From positions 303,939 through 367,938 of the forward strand of contig NW_013171860.1 of NCBI RefSeq assembly GCF_000151665.1: 64,000 bases of DNA, written 5' to 3'. The notes beneath the pieces are model-generated. The model had not been told where the DNA came from and did not search any database. It saw only the letters and a program-made list of their open reading frames with translations. The DNA is from Blastocystis hominis. Its lineage: Eukaryota > Sar > Bigyra > Opalinata > Blastocystidae. Positions 1-10,802 of this stretch are shown piece after piece; position 1 is the first letter of the stretch; each line of letters starts with the position of its first letter. A program made the translations under genes and the position numbers.

Positions 1-2284
1 CAGCAGCGTTCGCTGGCTGTCGTACGGCGTGATCACGCCGATGCGGTCTCCGGGGATGCCGCAGTTGATAAACCGCTCGACGACCTTCTCGACGCAGGTG
101 GCTTCCATGCGGTTCAGGAAGGATCGGCCGGAGGATCCGGGATCTTCCGAGCCCTGCACGCACCAGAACATCATGGGCATGTCCGAGCGGGGCCAGGGGA
201 AGGCGAGGTTGCGCGTGCGCTCGGAGGAATGCACGGCGTTCTTGAGCGCGCCGTTGTAGAACATGTTCGACGGGAAGATCGACAGCGCGGGGTGCATTCG
301 GTACTGGATGTTCAGGCAGTACGGCTTGATTCCTAGCGACAGCAGGCGCTCGAACAGCGAGATGTCGAACTCCGCGCGCTTGGCTTCCTGGTCCTGGATC
401 ACCGGGCCCAGCTGCTTGTGATCGCCCACCAGAATCAGCCGGTCGCAGCCGTTCACGATCGGGATCAGACACTCCGGCTCGCGCGCCTGCGTCGACTCGT
501 CGACCAGCACCGCGGGGAAGCTCAGCCCGGCGAGGCGCGCGTCCAGAGCGGCGCTGCAGGTGCAGCAGACGACCTCGGCGTGGGAGAGAATGGTGTGCTC
601 GGCGATGGTGAGGTAGGACTTGTAGAGCGCGGCCTCCTTCTCGCTGAGCTGCCCGTTCTCCTGCAGCTTCGCGTTGAGTTTGTAGAGCTCGCTGGTCGGC
701 CCGCCCACGTACACGGCGAGGTTGTGCAGACAGACGTTCTCGACCTCGCTGCGGACGCTCTCGCGGGAGCGGGCGACGAGGCGGACCACGCAGAGGCCGA
801 GGCGGTGGAGCCGAAGCGTGAGGTTGTCGACGGCGATGTTGGACGGCGCGCAGACGAGCACGCGCTGCTTGTACGATTTCACGATGTGGTAGATGATGGT
901 GGCGGAGACCACTACAAAGGAGCGAAGCCAAAAGCGCGGGACCTGTCTTGCCGGTGCCAGGCGGGCCCTGGATGAGCGTTAAGTGCTTGTTGAGCGCGTT
1001 CTTGACCGCGTCGAGCTGGAATCCGTTGAGCTGCTTGAAGTTGGGCAGCGAGTAGCTCTTGATGTACACCGGCGGATACTCCTTGTCCGGCACGTTGTAC
1101 CCTAAAATCGACTGGTAGATGAAGTCCGTCATGCGCTCCGGGTTGAAATACGAGCTCACCGCCTTCAGCATCCGCGTGAACGGCGTCGCGTTCCAGCAGA
1201 ACGTCACCGAAAAACCCGTCTGGCGGCCGGTCGGCGGCTCTTCCTGCGATTTCATGAGGACTTTGATGCGGTTGTTGTCGATATGGATGACTTTCCCCGC
1301 GTAATTGCCTTCGCACACCGTGTCTCCCACCTTCGTCTCGTAGTGGATCACGATCTCCTGCCCCACGTTCATGCGGTAGCGACTGTCGAGTTGGTCGTGG
1401 ACGAACGTGGCGATCGTGCTCTGGCCGATGCCCGTGTCCCAGGTGATCGAGACATCCGTGATGCGCTTGAGGTTGTTCGCCACCTCGTCCGCCTCCATAT
1501 CCAAGCGGATTAGCGGAGAGAAGATGCGGCTGTACTCCTCCGCGTTCTCAAAACGACTGGGCACCTTTTCGATGGTTTTTATGAGTTTTTTGGGGTTTGA
1601 GATGATATCGTATATGGTGGCTTGCGGGTTTATCTTCCATAAACTCTCGAGCGTTTGGATTTCTTTCTGGGAAACCGGAATTGTGAATTGACCTTCCGGG
1701 GGACCGTTACTTAGAATCGAGTCAACAAAATGACGGTTCTGAATAATGTGAGTCCACGAATCTGCGTCCCAACCAATTTCCTTTAGACGTGACCGATCCA
1801 AACAGTTGTCTCTGCAAATGATCGTATAATCTCCGTTCACGCTCTGGATAATTCCCAGACTAAACACATTTGTGTGCTGAGCGTTATTCAAGCAGCTCAG
1901 AGGAGTGTCTTTTGTCATAGGAATGAGTCCATCTGGATGGAGAATAATTGATCTGTGATCATTGTAAATCAAATGCTGAATAATATGGCTCCTTGATTTA
2001 CATTGACTATTGCAAAACCATCTTTTGCACACGGCGCATTGCGCTACTGCAGTGACATCATCGTTACGGCAATAGCAGCATGCCCAAGGAGGAATGGTAG
2101 CATCGCCTTCTTCTTCGTCTCCCTCTTCGCCTTGTTCCTCAATATGCTTTCTTCTTCTCAGTTTTACATCCCTTTCTTGTTCATCCTCTTCATTGGAGGA
2201 TGGCTCGCTTTCGTAGTTAAAAGCACTCTCATCTTCCTGCTCGTCGCTGCTGTTATATACTCCATCAAAATATGGCTTGGACAT
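1..2284 (-). CDS. UPF1: UPF1 RNA helicase (nonsense-mediated decay), partial at left edge
   Basis: ATP-dependent RNA helicase that drives nonsense-mediated mRNA decay. Reading from ATG 2284, an acidic N-terminus (about 60 residues) leads into the Cys/His-rich CH domain (WACCYC..CAVCKRWFC..CKSRSHIIQH) that in the family binds UPF2. The 1B region and the superfamily 1 helicase core follow: Walker A GPPGTGKT, Walker B-region VDESTQA, then GDHKQLGP and QYRMHP. One 31-nt intron (912-942) lies directly after the Walker A codons; removing it gives GPPGTGKTVVSATIIYH, matching known UPF1. The last motif in view is GVITPYDSQR, so the C-terminal end of RecA domain 2 and any tail lie outside the window. 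Its start is only 73 bp from that of the divergent FIG4 gene, so they may share a promoter. Identification is close to certain. Confidence 0.95.
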   Translation of the reverse strand, partial: MSKPYFDGVYNSSDEQEDESAFNYESEPSSNEEDEQERDVKLRRRKHIEEQGEEGDEEEGDATIPPWACCYCRNDDVTAVAQCAVCKRWFCNSQCKSRSHIIQHLIYNDHRSIILHPDGLIPMTKDTPLSCLNNAQHTNVFSLGIIQSVNGDYTIICRDNCLDRSRLKEIGWDADSWTHIIQNRHFVDSILSNGPPEGQFTIPVSQKEIQTLESLWKINPQATIYDIISNPKKLIKTIEKVPSRFENAEEYSRIFSPLIRLDMEADEVANNLKRITDVSITWDTGIGQSTIATFVHDQLDSRYRMNVGQEIVIHYETKVGDTVCEGNYAGKVIHIDNNRIKVLMKSQEEPPTGRQTGFSVTFCWNATPFTRMLKAVSSYFNPERMTDFIYQSILGYNVPDKEYPPVYIKSYSLPNFKQLNGFQLDAVKNALNKHLTLIQGPPGTGKTGPALLASLLCSGLRHHHLPHREIVQAARARLRAVQHRRRQPHASAPPPRPLRGPPRRPLPRERPQRGRERLSAQPRRVRGRADQRALQTQREAAGERAAQREGGRALQVLPHHRRAHHSLPRRGRLLHLQRRSGRAPRRAELPRGAGRRVDAGARAGVSDPDRERLRPADSGGRSQAAGPGDPGPGSQARGVRHLAVRAPAVARNQAVLPEHPVPNAPRAVDLPVEHVLQRRAQERRAFLRAHAQPRLPLAPLGHAHDVLVRAGLGRSRILRPILPEPHGSHLRREGRRAVYQLRHPRRPHRRDHAVRQPANAA

Positions 2285-2357
2285 GCGCTAGCTACCAAAA
2301 ACAAGGAATTTATGCTAGAAAAAAGACAAAACAATCCTTTTTACTATTATTTTTAGT

Positions 2358-5300
2358 ATGGATTACCATCAGAGTTGGTCCTGTGAAATCGCTACAGAGG
2401 ATTTTTCCTATCATTGGTGCCAACTCTCTGTTGATTACATGAGTGGTTGTTTTTTTGTTGATTCATCAATGCTTTGCCCAATCCAGGAGGCTACGATCTT
2501 GGTAGCGAATAATGGCAAGGGGTATCTGTGTTGGGATGCATTTAAGTGTTAGAAACCTTTGTAGCATGCAAGATGCGAAAAAGGAGATCATATGTTTCTT
2601 GCAATTTGATTCAAGCGAAAAGTTGCAGGAGATGTTGAAGGCGCAAGAAAAATACGGTGATTTATTTAAGCATGAATATAGAAACGAGGATCCAATAACC
2701 ACGCCCTCTGATTTCGAGAATAACTTGCGTAATGTTCAATATCATTTTAAGAGCCCAATTCCAACATGCTATTCTAATTTTATGATTTACCGCACATATC
2801 GTGTAGGATCTGTCCAATATTGGTTTGATTCTAGTACCTTTATCTCGTTGCGGAGGTTCCGGACTGTCATGGCGATGGATTCCGTCTACTGAAAATCGAA
2901 CTCTGCGAACCTGGAACTCTGAGCGAGCCCCTCTCCGATATCATCTTCGATGACGAGCGAACCTACTCTAAGAACGAGATTCAGATTCTCCTCCGCACGC
3001 TGCACGATGGAAACAAATCGTAGCAAATGTTTGTTGTGCATGTCATTCAGCATGGGTGGTCTCACGCTTGTGACCTCCGCCAAAGCCATTCTGGGCTTTA
3101 TTCGTTTTGTTCGTTGTTATTATCTGGTGGTTGTCACCGAAACCAAGCCCGAAGGCATCATCATGGGTCACGTGATCTACTCCATCACCGTACGAAACAA
3201 CCATCGAATTCCAAATAGAACTCCGAAGTCATTCCGCTCAAGATCGAGCCCTCCTCCAAAAACAAGCTCAAATCCCTCCTCTCTCTCAAGAGCGAGGAAG
3301 ACGTTTCCTTTCCGCGGGGATTTCAGGAATAGGACCTCGAAGATCACTGCCTGGGCCTCTTCAACATGGTCGATCTCACCAAGGGATTTTTCTTCAGCTA
3401 CAACTATCCGCTGCCCTGCTCCGTCCAGCAAAACATTCTCCAGTGCGTCCATTCTCCCGCTTCTCCCGCTTCTCCAGTTTCTACCAACCCTGCAGATTCG
3501 AATGCTGGTTCCTCGGTTTCCCCAGTTTCCACGAACCATACCAACCCGACTCCAGTCTTCCCAAACCAAACCAATCCGATCCCTGGCTCCCCAGTTTCCC
3601 CGGTTTCCCCGGTTTCCCCGGTTTCGCAGCCTCTGTTCGATTGGAGGTCGCTCTGGGACTCGATGTTCGTTTGGAACGCGCACTGGACCCGGGAGGCCCG
3701 CGCGCTGCTGGCGTGTCCGTGGCTGGTGGCGCTGATCCACGGCGTGGTGCTGCAGCAGCGCTGTATTCAGAGCGACCGGCAGTTCCAGCTGACGCTGATC
3801 GCTCGGCGAAGCCGGTAGGGCTGGGCAGTGCCTGGGAGGTAGGTAGAATGTACGCGGGTCCGCGGTATCTGAAGCGAGGCATCAACGATGAGGGCTATGT
3901 GGCGAACGAGGTGGAGGTGGAGACGGTGATCGAAGACGAGTTCGGACACATCGCGGCGCACACGCAAGTGCGAGGGTCCATTCCGGGGTATTGGAAGCAG
4001 GACGTGAGCGTGGCGGTGCCGCGGCCGCCCATCCAGATCGTGCGGAACGACCCGCTGTACCGCACCTTCACGACGCACATGTCCCTTCTGCTGCAGCGCT
4101 ATTCCGCGCCCATCCAAGTCCTCGATCTCGTCAAAACCAAGGAGAAACACCCCAGAGAGTCCCTCGTCGCCAACCTTCTCCGCGAGAGCTGCGCCTTCTT
4201 GAACCAGCGAACGCCGCCGGGCATGAAGATCTCCTATTGGCACGTCGATTTCGCGGATATCGCCAAGCATTCCAGCGTCGAGAACCCTCTTCTCCACGAC
4301 ATTCTCTCGCGCTATGCTCGCTCCTCCATGGAGTTTCCACGTTTCCACTTTCGTGACGGACAGATCGACCGGGTTCTTCGCTTCGTACATCTCCCAATCG
4401 GCGCGACGACATGCACAGAACGATGAAACGCCCGGTCCCTTGTCGGATTCCATGCGGTCGGCGCTGCTGCAGTGCGGCCATTTGGAGCAGCGCGGCGTTC
4501 TGCGGAGCAACTGCATCGACTGTCTGGATCGCACGAACGTGGCGCAGTTCTTCCTGTCGTACACCGCGGTTTATCACATGCTTTTCACGCTGGGGATCGT
4601 GGAATCGCCGGCGACGCCGGACACTTCGCCGCTGCAGCAGATTTTAGTGGAGATGTACAAGGACCTCGGCGATGTGATTAGTTTGCAATACGGCGGCAGC
4701 AACGCCCACGACAAGATCGACGTGACGCGCGGGAACAAGAAGAAAAAGGACTTCCTCACGACGATTCTACGGCATTACAACAACGCCTTCACCGACAAAG
4801 TGAAGCAGGAAAGCATCAACATCTTCCTCGGCGTCGTGGACCCCCTCAAACACGGCCAGATCATCTCCATCACCAACGCCAAGCCCAACTACGACTACTA
4901 CCTCCACAACCGCGGCTACCTCCAGAACGAAACCGTCTCCATCCGCACCAGCGCCACCTGGTGGCAGGCTCCGGTCGTTTCTTTCGAGCAGTCCGTCGTT
5001 TCTGACCTCCCGACCTTCCTGCAGGCCTGCCCCGCGCTGGACTGCCGCTTCTGCGGGAAGGAGCCGGCCGTCCCCAGCGCGCTGTGCTGCGCTTTCTGCG
5101 GCTCGCTGCTGCGACGACGCCTCCCAGCGCTCCATCGCGGGAGTTTCTACGCCGCCTCGCACGAGACCGGACTCGTCTACGAGCAGTTGGTTCCGTCCGA
5201 GAAAGAGTGGAAACGGGGGAAACCGCTGAGCCGTAGAAGGTCGCTGTGCGAGCTGGATCGCTTGCTTGCGGTTCCGTGCCTCGTTCCGCACTACCTCAAC

Positions 5301-6083
5301 ACCGTATCTCGCTGGTTTCTCATTGGCTCATTGGGAATAGTGTTCCGCGGAGGACTGCACCCCCAACACGCCCGTGAAACTCCGCTTCTGGGAGAACTGG
5401 AACGCGCGCACGCAGTCGACGGTTCAGTACGTGGGCGTTTCCGACTGGAACGAATCCACGCGCAAAGCGCTGCCGCGCGAAGACGAAGACGACGACGATG
5501 ACCCGGACGACCCTCCGAGCGTCCTCGACAACCCCGCGGTGCGACACTCGCATCGGTCGCCGAGCAACGGTACGGACCGTCCCGCGGGGATGGAGGAGGA
5601 CCGCGAGGCGGGAAACGGGTCGCTTCTGCTGGAGAAAGAACGGACCTCCGAGGCGAACGCGCAGCGAGACGAGATGGAGGAGGCGGAAAAGGCGTGGAGC
5701 GGGAAGTTCGCGAGCGAGCGAGGCGTGTCGCAGCGCGATCTGCTGCGCTATCAGGCGTACTCGGCATTTCCCAGTCGGCTGGAGAAGTCTGCGTTCGAGA
5801 GAGAGGAGAATTATGAGTGTGGGGATGGTGGAAACGTGGAACCTGATGGATAGGCGCGGATAAAGAGATCTACTCGGAGTATGTGATGCGAGGCCGGCTG
5901 GACGAGCTGATCGACCCGGTGAACTGCTTCAATCAGCAGCAGGAAATGGCGGGGAGCTACCACGTGAAGGTGGGAAATGCCGAGTATGACGGAGACACGT
6001 CGGCGTGCGTGCTGCTGACGATCGACGAGGAGGACGCGAAGCTGTTCGAGCATTACATGAGCGGTGAAGGGCTGTTCAAGTGA
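2358..6083 (+). CDS. FIG4: FIG4/Sac3-type phosphoinositide phosphatase
   Basis: Sac-family lipid phosphatase of endosome/lysosome membranes; in the family it acts on PI(3,5)P2 in a complex with PIKfyve and Vac14. About ten introns of 28-37 nt (for example 2457-2486, 2522-2552, 2803-2834, 4333-4363) must be removed. The spliced protein shows FIG4 landmarks in order: IYRTYRYLYLVAEV, FIRFVRCYYLVVVT, MFVWNAHW, LKRGINDEGYVANEVE, QVRGSIPGYW, the catalytic P-loop NCIDCLDRTN (CX5RT), SLQYGG and NAFTD. The C-terminus is acidic and ends in the family-like EIYSEYV region plus about 60 extra residues. Two oddities: an N-terminal extension of about 130 residues that I cannot match, which could be a separate small gene although no stop intervenes, and a Pro/Ser/Val insert around 3450-3635. 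A TGTTTGTT site follows the TGA stop. Confidence 0.92.
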
Positions 6084-6096
6084 TCGTGCGCATGGA

Positions 6097-6104
6097 ACAA
6101 ACAG
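6097..6104 (-). terminator. TGTTTGTT 3'-end motif of RIC1
   Basis: The octamer on the minus strand, 66 nt past the RIC1 stop. It lies between the FIG4 stop and the FIG4 motif, so the convergent 3' untranslated regions should overlap. Confidence 0.75.
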
Positions 6105-6129
6105 GCAATAAAACAAGCTTTGACTGAAG

Positions 6130-6137
6130 TGTTTGTT
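6130..6137 (+). terminator. TGTTTGTT 3'-end motif of FIG4
   Basis: Octamer 47 nt downstream of the FIG4 stop. In Blastocystis this motif lies a few nucleotides past the poly(A) site. Confidence 0.75.
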
Positions 6138-6169
6138 GGACCGTCCCGATGACTCGCTTCAATTCCTCA

Positions 6170-9100
6170 CTACACCTCATCTTTTCGACACAGCTCCCAC
6201 TTCCCCGATTCCAAAACGTCCTCCACACACTGCTCCCACAAATCTGGCCGCGCTCGCGCGAACTGCACCAGCTGCTTCTCCTTCAGCAGCACCAGCAGCA
6301 CCAGCAAACTCCACTCCGCACAATCCGCCGTCATGCAGCGCCGCAGCAAATATCTACAACCCATCGTCCTTCCGCGCCAATCTCACTCCATATCTGCTTC
6401 GTCTACCTTCGACTCGCTCGTCGGAAGACTCACCAGCTCTGCATCCCGCAGCTCCATCCGCCAGCCACTCCCGTGCATCAAAACCGCCAGACTGTCCGCA
6501 TAGTTGGCGACCTCGCGATGCATGGCCGTGTCCCACTCGAATTCCACGCTTTTGAGCAAATGCACCAGCGATTCCGTGTGTCCTTTGAACAACAATTGCT
6601 CCACAATCACGCTCAGCACGTGCGACACCAAATATGCCGCGGGAATCGGCTTCTCCGTCTCGTCGTGACGCGCTTCCTACGTAAAACTCCCGACCCATCC
6701 TCACTTCCATCAGCAAAAACCGATAAATATCCGCGAGGAGCGCGTATTCCCCGCGGATAATCGCCACAAACAGCAGCTGGAGTCCGCTGAGGTGCGCGAC
6801 GCACTCGCCCTCCACGTTGCAGCAGAACACTTCGCTGTAGTCGTCGATAAGCCACTCCTCGCTGCCCCGTAACGCCTGTTTCCACGTTTCGATCTGCAAG
6901 GGGGACTGCGTGGCGGCGTTCCAGGCATTTCCGACGGAGCAGAGCAATCCCTGGAGGATGGAAATGGTGGTAACGGCGTATTCCATGTCGTTGTTGAAGA
7001 GGAATTCGAGGTAGAGCGACTGGATGTCTTCCGCGTTCTGCACGGCGAACGGCCACATGGAACGCTCCTGCTTGCGCAGACAGCGCACTAGGATGTGCGA
7101 GAAGAAGGGCAGCTGGCTGAGCAGCTGCAGCGTCGCGGAGAGAAACGTGGAGTCGCCGCAGTTGAGCGCGTAGTGGAGAAGGAACTCGAGAGAGGCGGGG
7201 AAGCCGGGGAGATACAGCGCCGTTGCTTGCTGGAGATAGCCGGAAGCGATGAGAAGCTGCTGGCTGTGCAGCAGCTCCGCGAGGAGGAGATGAAACGCGC
7301 AGACGGCGATGGGACGAAGGCCGAGAGAGTCGAGCGGATACTCGATGGTGCTGTTATAGCCGCTACTGCCGATGGTAGTGGTGCCGGTAGTAGCAGTGGT
7401 AGTGCTGGTGCTACTACTACTGCTACTACTACTACTGTTGATGACGGTGGCTGTGTTGTTGGGGAGCATCGATAGAAGCACGCAGTCGCTCCATAAAAAG
7501 GCCCAGATCGCGCCGCAGGTCTGTGACTCGACGAGACGATGCGGATGAGAGACGGAAGAAGGGAGAGAAGAAGTCGCGGGGAACCAAGCCTGCATCGAAA
7601 GCGTGGAAAAGTGGAAACGGTGTAGTAGTTGCTGAGGGAGAAGAGGAGAAAGGTCTCGAGATTCATGGGGTTTTGGAGAACGCCGCGATCGCGATAGTCG
7701 CAGAAAACGATTTGTTTGACTTGCGCGAAGAGCAGCGAATCCTCCGCGTCTTCGGTGAGATGCGAAAGATACACAGCGTCGTCCCAGGACCACACCAGCA
7801 CGTCGTTGCACGTGACGAGCGAGGACTCGCCGGTTTCCAGCTCGACGGCGCGCTGGGAAACCACGAAGAGTCCGCGGCGGACCCACCAATCGGTTCGAAG
7901 CTCGCCTTTGGTGACGAATTGAACGGGGAGGCGAGAGAGCGAAGGCGCGTTGAACGATTCTAGCGATGGAGCGAGCGAAGAGGAACTACCCGACTCAGGC
8001 ACGGAGAATAAATAGAAGAGACGATGCGTGGTGCAGCAGAGAATGTGGTTCTCCGCGACGTGGATCGAGGAAATGTAGGGGAAGGCCACCGTGGGCATGC
8101 AGCGAGGAAGCAACGCGCTGAGCGACGGCGTGAAGACGGGGCCTTTGAAGTTGAGCTCCACTTCCTGGAGGATCTGCGAGCTGTCGAGATTGTGGATGTT
8201 GAAAGCGTAAAGAACGGCGCCGGGCTTCGCCATGTGGAAGGGCGAAACGGCTACGAGAATGACGGATTCGGAGAACCACTCCGCGGCAGTGATGAGCCCG
8301 TTCTGCGATAAATCGATCTCAGAAAAGCGTACAGAGATGAATTGGTTTGCGACGGTGAATTTGCCTCGCTTGCTCTGATACACACAGAGCGAGGAGGCGG
8401 TGAAAAGGAGAAGCGAGCTGCCCGACGGAGAGGCGGATTGTCCTAAAAGAATCTCTTGGTTTGCGAGAAAAGAGAATGGGAGCGGAATCACAGAGGAAAG
8501 AACGGCATGTGAGGAGTTTGTATTGCTATGCACGTGAACGAGAACGGTGCTCGAGTAGCCGAAACACGAGCAGTGCTCGCTACAGTCAACAAACAAAACA
8601 AAAAGCCAACGTGGCCGAAATCACGTCGGGAGTCACTACAAATCGCTGACAGAGCAGACGCGAGTCGCGCACGAACACTTCATTATTCGTCCCATGAATC
8701 ACTTTTTCGTAGGGAATGTTGAACAGCAGCGCCGTTCCCTCCATATTGAACGAGCAACAACTCACCTCCACCCCCAACCCGCCATTGGCCTGATCGGAGG
8801 CAGCGAGGGAAGGGCCCGAGTACGAGAAAATCAAGTTTCCTTGCGTGTCCAACACCATGATTCCTTGATATTTCATCCCCAAAGCGAGAAACGAGGTTCC
8901 GGGACACCATTCCGCACACAGAATCGTATCATACGAGTAGAGATAGGACAGGTTGACTTGGGGGTATTGCCGAATGTCGATCGTGTTGAGTAAATTGGGA
9001 GCAAACCAGTCGCCGTCGCGCTTGATCTGATAAATGTTCACAGAAAGCCGCGAAGAAGCGACAGCAAGAAGAGGAAGGCCTGGACAGACCGAGAGGAAGC

Positions 9101-9809
9101 GGACGCCGTCCTCGACGTTCTTGTTAAATTGGATGACTCGCGAGGGAAGGCGAGAGGAGGGCAAAACTTCGAGGAGAAGACAAGAACCATCATTGATAGC
9201 GAGAATAAGAATGCACAACTCGGGAATCGAGGCAACACTTATAGCATTCCGCTTCTGCAGAGAATAGTCTTTGGGAAGTAAGGACTCGGGAACAAATCGG
9301 TGGAGTGGGCAAGCCAAGATGTTTCCATTCCAGTTCAATTCAGCAATGCTACCACTATCGAATACTATATATATTTTGTTAGATAATAGACAGGCAGACA
9401 AGGGATATCCAAATTGATCGATCCGAATCGAACACGTTTTCCTTATTGCCGCAGAAATACCAAAAACAGGAGACGATACATCTTCGCACACATCTTCCAG
9501 AGAACGATAATCTACAGAGATTTTGTAATAATCGACCTCTCCTTCGGAACGAACAACGATAAGCTCACGGCTATTGTCTTTCCAAAGGACGAAAATCCTA
9601 TTCAAAAGCGCTTTACTATATCCAGCAGGACGATTGTGCCCAATACTTGCAAGAAGAGATATGGTAGGATGCACTGACCAAATCTGAATCGCGCTGACGG
9701 TTACAGCTGCGAAGAGCGATCCGTCAGGCGACAACTCCAAGCAACGATAATTTGATTTTGGAGGAACTGCGTATTCCACCAAGCGTTCGAATGGAGTTAT
9801 CATCACCAA
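6170..9809 (-). CDS. RIC1: RIC1 homologue (Golgi Rab6 exchange factor subunit)
   Basis: RIC1 with RGP1 activates Rab6/Ypt6 at the Golgi. The start is ATG 9809. Four introns splice cleanly: 8580-8610, 7590-7618, 6650-6680 and 6354-6386 (29-33 nt). The N-terminal half reads as a WD40-type beta-propeller (ELSPDGSLFAAVTVSAIQIW, then ILCAEWCPGTSFLALGMKYQ). The C-terminal third is the helical RIC1 domain (LLHYALNCGDSTFLS, PFFSHILVRCLRKQE, TISILQGLL, ESGKWELCR near the end). A serine/threonine run near 7380-7440, coded by AGT/ACT triplets, lies between the two parts and looks like a microsatellite-driven linker. It is convergent with FIG4 and its start lies within about 60 bp of the end of the upstream Rab gene on the same strand. 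Confidence 0.88.
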
Positions 9810-9867
9810 AAATGATCTTTCTATGAAGTTTGGTAATTCTTGCTTGAACGGATTGTGAGGTTTTTAA

Positions 9868-10705
9868 AAAACAAGAGCAGTTCACAACGCAGCAAGCTGC
9901 TGGACCACAGTAGTTTTCTTTTTCCGATTCGGGTGGACTTGGAGATAGGCCCGAGTCGTAGGGCGGTATAGGCATCATTGGACGAATATCGGTGTCATGT
10001 GCATCGATTCGTTTGCTTATTTCTATAATTGGATGAACCAAAATGCATGTGTATATACCGCTTAGAATGGTTTCAAAGGCTTTATCGATTCCAGTGGAAT
10101 CATAAGCAGAAGTTTCGATAAACGCAATATTGTGCTGTTCAGCAAATTGAACGGCTTCTTGCGATTCGATGACTCGCAGATTGGCTAGGTCGCACTTGTT
10201 TCCTACCTGCATTGTAAGCAAAAGTCGTATTGCAGCTTACTAGTACGATCGTCATGTCGTTATCCGAATAATGTGATAGCTCTGCCAACCATACACCAAT
10301 GTTGTCAAATGTCGATCTCACTGTTATATCATATACAAGGAGAGCTCCAACAGCTCCTCTATAATACCTGTGTGTTATCCTATTTGACTGCTTCGTACGC
10401 ACTGGTGATGGCTCGATAGCGTTCTTGTCCCGCTACATCGATAGCACATGGCTCGAAAAGCACATACCTGTATCCCAAATTTGCGCCTTGATCGTTTTGT
10501 TGTCAATAGTCACACACTTAGAGGCGAATTCCACTCCAACCGTTGATTTTGTATCTGTATAAAACTCGTTCTTCGCGTAGCGCGTAAGGATGTTCGTTTT
10601 TCCCACCCCGGTGTCACCAATCAAGACAACTACACGTTATCCACGATTTCAAATCGTTCTTTTGCACAAATAGTCGTATCTCTCTTCTGGTTCGGCTGTT
10701 GACAT
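9868..10705 (-). CDS. Rab11-like small GTPase
   Basis: Recycling-endosome/trans-Golgi type Rab. After splicing it contains G1 GDTGVGKTN, switch [11 protein letters not shown]3 [20 protein letters not shown]4 GNKCD and G5 ETSAYDS; the string [21 protein letters not shown] is a Rab11 hallmark (read here in parts). Introns: one of 35 nt after WDTA, one of 31 nt inside SAYYRG, and one of 34 nt before GNKCD. The first intron (10630-10659, 30 nt) splices perfectly (YDYLCK/IVLIGD) only with a GA rather than GT donor. The C-terminus ends Cys-Ser-Cys, a CXC geranylgeranylation signal, at 9871-9879, but no genomic stop codon follows; the frame runs on into the next gene. Start ATG 10705. Confidence 0.85.
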
Positions 10706-10802
10706 ATGAATTGAAGCAGTTTTGAACGATTTCTTCAAATCTGGAATTCCCGGAATTGAGCCTATTTTTCTCCTTCTTCACTTCTCAATTGAAATCCCTT
10801 CG

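Noticed and set aside
912-1316. Minus-strand ORF of 134 codons and its plus-strand counterparts over UPF1
   Set aside because: It is out of frame with the UPF1 helicase motifs, rich in Arg, Ala and Gly, and explained by the high GC content.
7380-7445. AGT/ACT triplet run in RIC1 as a possible mobile-element scar
   Set aside because: It is a simple microsatellite coding Ser/Thr; no flanking duplication or element sequence is present.
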